22,652 bases of DNA from a virus. Positions 12,712-18,295 of this stretch are shown here, piece by piece; the stretch's first letter is position 1; each line of letters opens with the position of its first letter. The stretch lies in IMG/VR virus record IMGVR_UViG_3300047481_000688, positions 1-22,652 of that record; one strand, written 5' to 3'. The translations under genes and the position numbers were made by a program. Under the pieces are notes generated by a model. It did not search any database and had not been told where the DNA came from. It saw only the letters and a program-made list of their open reading frames with translations.

Positions 12712-12738
12712 TAATGATTGCATGCTTAGTAATCATTA
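12712..12738. repeat. Inverted repeat TAATGATT / AATCATTA upstream of the amidoligase
   Basis: Eight-base arms at 12712-12719 and 12731-12738 around an 11-bp centre. It may be an operator or an mRNA hairpin in the leader. A 27-codon ORF at 12714-12797 uses part of it but has no ribosome binding site. The remainder of the 12383-12811 gap shows no gene and no confident plus-strand promoter. Confidence 0.35.
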
Positions 12739-12811
12739 CCATACTAGCCCTATCAGGGTTAGAGACCTGTAACAACAATTCATATTGCAAACTATAAGGA
12801 GATAAAGCAAC

Positions 12812-14314
12812 ATGATAAAAGAAATAAAAGAGGGTGCCGGAAGAATAGCAACAGAGTTAAAAGCTATTCAAGAAGGTGCTGGAAGAATAGATGCCATTGA
12901 TTATGTAAACATAATTGAAAAGAATCTACCAGAATATACAAAAATACATTCATCCGAAGGAAGCTGGATGGAAGTAATATCAGTTTATGTTAATCCATGG
13001 AAAAACATATCAGCACAAGATATGCGATCAGTAATAGCTTATGGATTACATAATCTAGGCGGTGAACACATTGTAATACTAGAAAACTTAATAGAAAATA
13101 TTGAGAGATATAGATTACAAACAACTGTTTTCAATGCATTCTTACAATCAGTCCTACAAACTGAAGAGCTAAAAATACATAGAGAAAGAAATACGATCAC
13201 TCATGTTATTAACAGATCCAATGTGATTGAAAGCTCAGAACTAGGATATGTAATAACAAGTTGGGAAAAAGTATCCAACACATCTATTACGAAAGAGGCG
13301 CTAATAGATGCAGTGTCACAAATGGCTGAACTTAAGAGAATACTAATAAGTAGAAAAAATCAATTATTAGGAAAAGACAAAGTCAGCGGCTTAAAAAGCC
13401 TATATGATCAAAAACCAACAACACCAGCATCTAGTTCTTGGTTCAGCAGCATATACGATGAAATGCCCAAAAATGGATTGACAAGTCGTACTTGGGGTTT
13501 CGAGTTAGAAATCGCAGATGCCAAAGATGTAAGACCAGTATTTGGTATCGAAAAAGGCGAAGATGGCAGTTTGCGTTCATATGAAAGTGACAGCGACTGC
13601 GAGTGTGATTGCGATGATTGCTGCTATCACGATTGCGATTGTGACCACTGCGAAAACAGAAACACAGACCCAGAGCACTGCAGAGGTCGTCATTGCGCAA
13701 ATGCAGATATGGCAGAGTTTAGGTCAGTGCGAGGTATCAGCAGATGCAAGCACTATGGTCTAAATAAACTATGTCAAAACCTAGAAAGTGAAGATGCAGA
13801 AGTAAATGATACATGCGGAGTACACATTCACGTATATGCCGCAGATCTAGAACCAAAACAAGTCGGCCACGTACTTGCTTGCTATCACTGGATTAGCAAA
13901 ATGATTGTAACCATAGCAGGTAGGGAAGACACAGAATATGCAAGAGATCTGAGCATAAACGAAATTAAAAACGGTATAAAGCATGGAAAGATATCTGGCA
14001 TAAAGATGAAGTCTGTAAATACAATGCATCTAAATAGCGATAGAGGAACTATAGAGTTTCGTCAAATGGAGGGCACACTGAATTACAAAAAGATTACAGT
14101 GTGGGCTTGGCTTGTACGAGGCTTAGTAACTTGTGCACAACGCGGTATGACGCTAAGTAGTTTGATAAAAGCTAAAAACCTAGAAGATGTGATGTCGGTA
14201 ATGAGCAAATATCAATACTCGCTATCAAGCGAGAACCCAGATGAAATTATCCCGGGCGGTAGACAGGACAATGATTTCATCAAGAAGCACAAATATATGA
14301 TACTGGAAAGGTAA
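12812..14314 (+). CDS. Amidoligase (Amidoligase_2 / COOH-NH2 ligase superfamily) with Cys-rich insert
   Basis: A 500-residue protein. The ligase domain begins at about residue 225: TWGFELEIA (227-235) and EDGSL (250-254), then GVHIHVYAAD (336-345) and TIEFRQMEGTL (413-423). These match the order of the phage amidoligase family related to glutamine synthetase and gamma-glutamylcysteine ligase, which join a carboxylate to an amine using ATP. Between EDGSL and AEFRSV lies an insert at about 260-298 with ten Cys in 33 residues (263, 265, 267, 270, 271, 275, 277, 280, 290, 295) plus several His and many Asp. The N-terminal 220 residues are helical, with a duplicated EGAGRI. AAGGAGA lies nine bases upstream of the ATG. 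Codons are A-rich (many ATA and AGA), unlike the capsid genes. The substrate is unknown. Confidence 0.8.
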   Translation: MIKEIKEGAGRIATELKAIQEGAGRIDAIDYVNIIEKNLPEYTKIHSSEGSWMEVISVYVNPWKNISAQDMRSVIAYGLHNLGGEHIVILENLIENIERYRLQTTVFNAFLQSVLQTEELKIHRERNTITHVINRSNVIESSELGYVITSWEKVSNTSITKEALIDAVSQMAELKRILISRKNQLLGKDKVSGLKSLYDQKPTTPASSSWFSSIYDEMPKNGLTSRTWGFELEIADAKDVRPVFGIEKGEDGSLRSYESDSDCECDCDDCCYHDCDCDHCENRNTDPEHCRGRHCANADMAEFRSVRGISRCKHYGLNKLCQNLESEDAEVNDTCGVHIHVYAADLEPKQVGHVLACYHWISKMIVTIAGREDTEYARDLSINEIKNGIKHGKISGIKMKSVNTMHLNSDRGTIEFRQMEGTLNYKKITVWAWLVRGLVTCAQRGMTLSSLIKAKNLEDVMSVMSKYQYSLSSENPDEIIPGGRQDNDFIKKHKYMILER

Positions 14315-14318
14315 GAAT

Positions 14319-14603
14319 ATGAAAATAAAGTTCATAGATCATATGCCACCCAAAAGGGGACCAAAGTCCAAGTATCCGTGGGCTGAGTTCATAGAAGAGC
14401 TATACAAACACCCCAACAGGTGGGCAGAGTTCCCTATGCTAGTAGCACATTCAATAACTGCATACAATGTATCCCAACGGTTTGCAGATATTGAAGTATC
14501 AATATCAGGCGGTAACAACTTCGCAATAGACAATCCAAACAAAAAAGATTGGACAGTCTATCTGCGATATGTTCCAAAAACTGGGCCTCAATCCAGTGAG
14601 TAA
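14319..14603 (+). CDS. Small actinophage-type protein with KYPW motif
   Basis: A 94-residue protein beginning MKIKFIDHMPPKRGPKSKYP followed by WAEFIEEL. Small phage proteins with a front of the form xPPKRG-x-KYPW-x-E are common in actinobacterial phages, with no known function; a nucleic-acid-binding role has been guessed from the basic N-terminus. It starts four bases after the amidoligase stop behind GGAAAGG and shares the same A-rich codon use, so the two genes form an operon that ends at the terminator after 14617. Confidence 0.6.
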   Translation: MKIKFIDHMPPKRGPKSKYPWAEFIEELYKHPNRWAEFPMLVAHSITAYNVSQRFADIEVSISGGNNFAIDNPNKKDWTVYLRYVPKTGPQSSE

Positions 14604-14604
14604 G

Positions 14605-14640
14605 TTCTCCTTATAGAGAAAAGCTTTAGGGCTTTTCTTT
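14605..14640 (+). terminator. Intrinsic terminator with an anti-Shine-Dalgarno lead sequence
   Basis: AGAAAAGC (14617-14624) pairs with GCTTTTCT (14631-14638) around TTTAGG, followed by TTCC, a fair terminator for the amidoligase operon. Just before it, TCTCCTTATAG (14606-14616) is perfectly complementary to 11 bases over the amidoligase ribosome binding site (12792-12802). TTCTCCTTAT (14605-14614) is also complementary to the site of the 14895 gene (14879-14888). Confidence 0.6.
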
Positions 14641-14696
14641 CCACATACGCACGTAGGGTAGGGAGACGAGATGGAAGCGCAAGACCATATCCGCTC

Positions 14697-14732
14697 CGTC
14701 CGTCTCCTGACCTGCGAGCAGGTCGACGGACG
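14697..14732 (+). ncRNA. Structured RNA element B
   Basis: CGTCCGTC (14697-14704) pairs perfectly with GACGGACG (14725-14732). Inside, TCCT (14705-14708) is unpaired and GACCTG/CAGGTC (14709-14714 with 14719-14724) forms a second helix with tetraloop CGAG. The core matches element A (12627-12650) in 20 of 24 positions without gaps, but the outer stem is a different sequence that still pairs. A 25-codon ORF at 14671-14748 runs through it and is probably chance. It lies just before a small membrane ORF, so it may be a leader element. Strand inferred. Confidence 0.55.
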
Positions 14733-14753
14733 ATCGCTCGGAAAGTAGTTATC

Positions 14754-14876
14754 ATGGGTAGACATAGCAAGACACAAACACTAAGCCAGAGGCTTAGGTC
14801 AAGTATCGTAGACTTTGCGGTATACGGTGCATTTGCAGTAACGCTAGCAACGACAATCGTTCTAGTATTCGAGTAG
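14754..14876 (+). CDS. 40-residue single-pass membrane protein
   Basis: ATG 14754 to TAG 14876. A basic N-terminus (MGRHSKTQTLSQRLRSS) is followed by a hydrophobic helix FAVYGAFAVTLATTIVLVF ending one residue before the stop, so it would be inserted with its N-terminus inside the cell. GGAAAG lies about eight bases upstream. It precedes the 133-residue gene by 18 bp. Function unknown. Confidence 0.5.
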   Translation: MGRHSKTQTLSQRLRSSIVDFAVYGAFAVTLATTIVLVFE

Positions 14877-14894
14877 ACATAAGGAGAAATAAAA

Positions 14895-15296
14895 ATGACA
14901 CAAATTAAATTCGTAGTACCAGAAGTTAAGCAAAACGATTACTCAACACCATTACAGCCCGGTAAGTACACGGGCAAGATAGTTGAGCTACGACCAACCA
15001 CAATCAGGTCAGGTCGACACCAAGGCAAGAAGTCAATAGACGTTGCCGTTCAGATGGAAGATGGTAGATACATCTGGAAGGTATTGCCACAGTTTACGAT
15101 AACCCAGTACAACAAGTTGTCACAGTCAGACAAACAATGGGTTGAGATGAGTACCGTTAGTTTCGCAAATGCGCTGAAGCTAGTCGGAGATTTCACGCTT
15201 GATGCAGTAATCGGCAAAGACATCAAGGTCTTAGTCGGTATGCACCAAGACAACGGCTATGGTCCGCAGAATTCCATAGTTAAGTTCCTGCAGTAA
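14895..15296 (+). CDS. DUF669-like hypothetical protein
   Basis: A 133-residue protein with PLQPGKYTGKIVELRP near the N-terminus, DGRYIWKVLPQF in the middle, NALKLVGDF and IGKDIKVLVG near the end. The order resembles the DUF669 protein at 3944-4414 (PAGTY, then FWKTQAFFEALGF, then IGAKVKIVPG), so it may be a distant paralogue and bind single-stranded DNA. AAGGAG lies ten bases upstream of the ATG. It ends just before a strong terminator. The family link is tentative. Confidence 0.55.
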   Translation: MTQIKFVVPEVKQNDYSTPLQPGKYTGKIVELRPTTIRSGRHQGKKSIDVAVQMEDGRYIWKVLPQFTITQYNKLSQSDKQWVEMSTVSFANALKLVGDFTLDAVIGKDIKVLVGMHQDNGYGPQNSIVKFLQ

Positions 15297-15319
15297 CCCC
15301 CCTTCACACTGCAGGTCGA

Positions 15320-15363
15320 GGGTCAGAATCGGTTACCCCCTAGCCGGTTCTGGCCCTTTTTTT
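15320..15363 (+). terminator. Strong intrinsic terminator
   Basis: GGGTCAGAATCGG (15320-15332) pairs with CCGGTTCTGGCCC (15344-15356) through 13 pairs including two G-T, followed by seven Ts. It separates the accessory genes from the head module. Confidence 0.9.
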
Positions 15364-15458
15364 GTAGCCGGCAGAATTCCTATGGCAAAGAAATCATTTT
15401 ATTACGCGTATGTGTGGGCGGGCGCACCCTCTCCCATCACGTGCGCTTCGCAGCATCT

Positions 15459-15467
15459 TGCTATAAT
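15459..15467 (+). promoter_or_regulatory. Extended -10 promoter TGCTATAAT
   Basis: A perfect TATAAT with the upstream TGN of an extended -10 and no -35 match 17 bp upstream. It ends six bases before the ATG of the next gene, so the transcript should start at or very near that ATG (leaderless). Confidence 0.75.
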
Positions 15468-15473
15468 TTGGCC

Positions 15474-15641
15474 ATGAGCATAGAGTATGACGAGTGGCTG
15501 AAAGTCGGAGTCTCAAACGGATGGGTCTCTCAGCCCTTTTGCCACACGCACGAAGGCGATCCATACATGACCATCGATGAAGAAAAGCAGTGGGAAGAGG
15601 GCGATGATCCCTGCCTCGTCGTGCTAAAGGTCATCATCTAA
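15474..15641 (+). CDS. Small conserved actinophage/actinobacterial protein, leaderless
   Basis: A 55-residue protein starting MSIEYDEWLKVGVSNGWVSQ followed by PFCHTHEGDP and ending EEGDDPCLVVLKVII. Small proteins with this pattern (GW-S-PFC-THDG...WEEGDDPC) are common in actinobacteria and their phages, often just before the terminase genes; function unknown. A longer frame back to 15414 would cross the promoter, so the ATG at 15474 is chosen. No ribosome binding site is present; the -10 box ends six bases upstream, which fits leaderless translation, common in actinobacteria. Confidence 0.75.
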   Translation: MSIEYDEWLKVGVSNGWVSQPFCHTHEGDPYMTIDEEKQWEEGDDPCLVVLKVII

Positions 15642-15665
15642 AGAAATCATAGAAAAACCATTTCC

Positions 15666-15674
15666 TGATAGAAT
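15666..15674 (+). promoter_or_regulatory. Extended -10 promoter TGATAGAAT
   Basis: Matches the TGNTANNAT motif found before other head genes. It lies 33 bp before the ATG of the 54-residue gene, giving a leader of about 25 bases. Confidence 0.55.
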
Positions 15675-15706
15675 GGAACCCTAAAAAAATTTTGGGCGGT
15701 GTAAAA

Positions 15707-15871
15707 ATGGCGCGAGGACTTACAGAAGCTGCTGAGCCAGCTGACGAAAAACCACAGGCTGATCTGAAGCAAATCGCAGATATGCTCTATGCGATCTTCT
15801 GTGCCGTTCAGGAAATCAATGCCAAGTTACCAGAATCTAAGCCAGCGGAAAGGCCCGTAAATGGCCTCTAA
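15707..15871 (+). CDS. 54-residue hypothetical protein before the small terminase
   Basis: ATG 15707 to TAA 15871. It begins MARGLTEAAEPADEKPQADL and continues with a predicted helix KQIADMLYAIFCAVQEINA, ending polar. GGGCGGTG before the ATG is a weak binding site. It overlaps the next gene by 11 bp, as expected for coupled phage genes. Position just before the terminase suggests a small packaging or head accessory protein, without proof. Confidence 0.55.
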   Translation: MARGLTEAAEPADEKPQADLKQIADMLYAIFCAVQEINAKLPESKPAERPVNGL

Positions 15872-16358
15872 AGAAATTTCGCTGCTTGACGATACCTTAA
15901 TTCATCTAGCTGCCTCTGGTGCCTCTGGCGAGGAGATGGAAGCCAAGACCGGTATTCCGGGCCCACAGGCAATTGACCACGTTAAGCAGCTTATGAAAAA
16001 GCGCGACATCTGGACTGAGTTTGAGCAAAGACAACTTCTGCTCCTAGAGCTGAACGAGCTAAAGGACTCGCTTCGGGCCAATGCCGTGCAAATGCAGGAC
16101 CCAGACTCTGCCAGGCTTTTACTTAAGACACTCGAGCTGATTGGCAAGCGGCTTGACTCTGAATCCACTAAAATAAATGAGGATGTTTTGCGCCTGAGTG
16201 AGTTTCAGCAAAAGATACTTTTAAGGGCCATGGATGCGGCTTTGAACTTTGCTAAGTCTCAGTTAGCACAGAAATACCCGGATGTATCGCGAAAAGAGCT
16301 TGACGAGTTAGTTGCCGAAGGTTTGCAGCTTGCCAAGTCAGAACTTGAAAGGGAATAG
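15861..16358 (+). CDS. Probable terminase small subunit
   Basis: A 165-residue, largely helical protein. Residues about 10-47 (IHLAASGASGEEMEAKTGIP and on) look like a DNA-binding helix-turn-helix, followed by long charged helices (LLLLELNELKDSLRANAVQM). This HTH-plus-oligomerisation layout and the place two small genes before the large terminase fit a small terminase subunit, which recognises phage DNA for packaging. No sequence motif is decisive, so it could be another DNA-binding head-module protein. Confidence 0.6.
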   Translation: MASKEISLLDDTLIHLAASGASGEEMEAKTGIPGPQAIDHVKQLMKKRDIWTEFEQRQLLLLELNELKDSLRANAVQMQDPDSARLLLKTLELIGKRLDSESTKINEDVLRLSEFQQKILLRAMDAALNFAKSQLAQKYPDVSRKELDELVAEGLQLAKSELERE

Positions 16359-16359
16359 C

Positions 16360-16533
16360 ATGCCAACCTATGACTACAAGTGTGTCGAGGGGCATGTGCA
16401 AACAATTAGTCACGGCTTTGTAAATGAACCCAAGGTTTATTGCGGTAAGTGCAGTGCCCTAATGCGAAAAGTTTTTTCACCACCTGCGGTAAGTTTCAAG
16501 GGAAGTGGATTCGCAATAAATGAGCCTAAGTGA
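16360..16533 (+). CDS. FmdB-type zinc ribbon protein
   Basis: A 57-residue protein starting MPTYDYKCVEGHVQTISHGF, with CGKCSALMRKVFSPPAVSFK later. The MPTYDYKC-x3-H front and the CxxC in the middle are typical of FmdB family zinc ribbons (Cys8, His12, then Cys31/Cys34), and FKGSGF is their usual end. Such proteins often sit beside phage terminases; they may bind nucleic acid, but the role is not established. The ATG begins one base after the previous stop; a longer frame back to 16312 is inside that gene. Overlaps the next gene by 14 bp. Confidence 0.75.
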   Translation: MPTYDYKCVEGHVQTISHGFVNEPKVYCGKCSALMRKVFSPPAVSFKGSGFAINEPK

Positions 16534-16744
16534 GACTTGCACCTGTGGCGCATCATTTTCTGCTGAAAGAGATGACGAGCTCAAGCTGCTGAACTCTTGG
16601 AGAAAATCTCACAAGTGTAACCCGCAACCCGGAGATTTATACACAACTGCATTTGACTCCAGGGCAGACTTAGCGCCGGACTACACACTTCCAGAAATGC
16701 ATATTGGATTTAGATACGAACCGGACTTGGACGAAGATGAATAA
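16520..16744 (+). CDS. Hypothetical protein with CxC motif
   Basis: A 74-residue protein beginning MSLSETCTCGASFSAERDDE and containing WRKSHKC (about 37-43). Cys7, Cys9, His42 and Cys43 could bind zinc. Small proteins of this kind (SETCTCGA...W...H-C) are found next to actinophage terminase genes, with unknown function. The acidic C-terminus (DLDEDE) overlaps the large terminase start by 8 bp. Confidence 0.6.
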   Translation: MSLSETCTCGASFSAERDDELKLLNSWRKSHKCNPQPGDLYTTAFDSRADLAPDYTLPEMHIGFRYEPDLDEDE

Positions 16745-18254
16745 TATTGACGGCATTATAGATGGAGTAATCAGTGATCTCAGGAAGCGTTCTCGTAATT
16801 CTATTTATCTTAATGACCCCGTTGCTTGGGCTAATGATATTCTCGGCAAGCACATGTGGTCCAAGCAGGCAGCTGTTGCGAACTCTGTTGCCCAAAATAC
16901 CCACACTGCCGTTGTTAGTTGTAATGGTGCTGGTAAGTCTGCCACTGCTGGTATTCTTGGCGCTTGGTGGATTGCTACGCATGATCCGTATGAAGTTGCT
17001 CTCATCTGTTCGGCTCCAACATACCCGCAGATTGCTCGCGTCTTATTTAGGGAGCTAAAAGATAATCACAAAGCAGCGGCACTAAAAGGTTTTCCGCTAC
17101 CTGGACACATTAATCAATCGGAGGAATGGAAACTAGACGATGAGTACGGTACTCTTATCGGATTCGGAAGAAGGCCCGCAGATACAGATATTGTGTCAGC
17201 GTTCCAGGGGATCCACAGGCGGTATGTTTTTGTCATTCTGGATGAGGCGGGAGGAATTCCTACCGACCTTTATACTGCAGCTGAAGCTGTTACGACATCT
17301 GCAGATTCACGGGTACTTGCCATCGGTAACCCCGATCGTCGTGGAACCGAGTTTCACAGAATATTTCGCGAAGATGAAACTTGGAACAAAATTACTATAT
17401 CTGCTTTTGATACACCTAATTTTACAGGTGAGCCAGTTCCTGACGAGCTTAAGCCACTTCTCATCCAGCCTTCATGGGTCGAAAGACAGAAAAGGGCGTG
17501 GGGCGAAGAGTCTGCAAGATACAAATCAAAAGTCTTAGGTCAGTTCCCCGAAGAAGACGATACAACATTCTTTTCACAGATTGCCATTGACTCAGCAATT
17601 GATACAGATGTAGTTGAGGATATGCAGATCCCCGTTGTGCTGGGCGTAGACATTGCTCGCTTTGGTGAAGATGATTCTGTAATTTATTCAAACAGAGGCG
17701 GCAGGCTTAGACACGTTTCGACTTGGAATAAAGCAAATGCCGTAGAGTCTGCCAATCGCATTCACGAAGCGGCACTGGCCATTGGTGCGCACGAAGTTAG
17801 GGTTGACGGAACTGGCTTGGGAGCGCCGGTAGTAGATATGCTAGCTGCTATGGGTGAGGGGCACTATACGACTATTTCAGTTGTTGGTGGAGCGGCAAGT
17901 CCAGACAATACTCGCTGGCTAAATGCAAGAGCTTATGGTTATGACAACCTACGCGAGAAGATGATGCTTAACCAATTAGATATTGACATTGATGACAAGA
18001 CTCTTCTGGACGAGATGATGGTAATTAAGTACAAATTTAGTCCAAAGGGCGCTATTCAGATTGAGTCAAAAGATGACATGCGGGCCAGGGGATTAAAGTC
18101 TCCGGACCGCCTAGATGCCGCTATGTATGCCTGTTTAAATCTTTCATATCTTACAGATGGGCCGTATCAGGGGCTACAACCAGGGGATAAGATTTATCAG
18201 GATGCAAATGCATTGGATTATAAATACCCGTTTTATTCTAATTGGAACTGGTAG
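16737..18254 (+). CDS. terL: Terminase large subunit
   Basis: A 505-residue packaging motor. ATPase part: Walker A is SCNGAGKSAT (61-70), Walker B is VFVILDEAGG (164-173). Nuclease part (RNase H fold): Asp305 in VVLGVDIARFGEDDS, Asp358 in VRVDGTGLG, and Asp457/Asp460 in SPDRLDAAMYA. It drives DNA into the prohead and cuts it. ATG 16737 is preferred over an upstream TTG at 16704, as it leaves only an 8-bp overlap with the previous gene. The ribosome binding site is weak, suggesting coupling. The order zinc ribbon, CxC protein, terL, portal is normal for actinophages. Confidence 0.92.
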   Translation: MNNIDGIIDGVISDLRKRSRNSIYLNDPVAWANDILGKHMWSKQAAVANSVAQNTHTAVVSCNGAGKSATAGILGAWWIATHDPYEVALICSAPTYPQIARVLFRELKDNHKAAALKGFPLPGHINQSEEWKLDDEYGTLIGFGRRPADTDIVSAFQGIHRRYVFVILDEAGGIPTDLYTAAEAVTTSADSRVLAIGNPDRRGTEFHRIFREDETWNKITISAFDTPNFTGEPVPDELKPLLIQPSWVERQKRAWGEESARYKSKVLGQFPEEDDTTFFSQIAIDSAIDTDVVEDMQIPVVLGVDIARFGEDDSVIYSNRGGRLRHVSTWNKANAVESANRIHEAALAIGAHEVRVDGTGLGAPVVDMLAAMGEGHYTTISVVGGAASPDNTRWLNARAYGYDNLREKMMLNQLDIDIDDKTLLDEMMVIKYKFSPKGAIQIESKDDMRARGLKSPDRLDAAMYACLNLSYLTDGPYQGLQPGDKIYQDANALDYKYPFYSNWNW

Positions 18255-18256
18255 TC

Positions 18257-18265
18257 TGCTAGAAT
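18257..18265 (+). promoter_or_regulatory. Extended -10 promoter TGCTAGAAT
   Basis: Lies directly after the terminase stop and 30 bp before the portal start, without a visible -35. Its position suggests separate dosing of portal from terminase. Confidence 0.6.
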
Positions 18266-18295
18266 TAAAATAAATTTTAATAATTTGGAGATGTT

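Noticed and set aside
12714-12797. Plus-strand 27-codon ORF with a hydrophobic helix whose stop overlaps the amidoligase ribosome binding site
   Set aside because: Attractive for coupling, but it has no ribosome binding site and no -10 box at leaderless distance; kept only as a possibility.
14671-14748. Plus-strand 25-codon ORF behind GGGAGACGAG
   Set aside because: It runs through RNA element B, whose base pairing explains the sequence better; the product shows no features.
15285-15315. Third copy of the RNA element (CCTGCAG...CTGCAGGTCGA)
   Set aside because: It shares TCCTG and GGTCGA with elements A and B but has no outer stem and a long loop; probably chance.
15382-15477. Plus-strand 31-codon ORF ending in an ATGA overlap with the leaderless gene
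   Set aside because: No ribosome binding site; it crosses the promoter and its product has no recognisable property.
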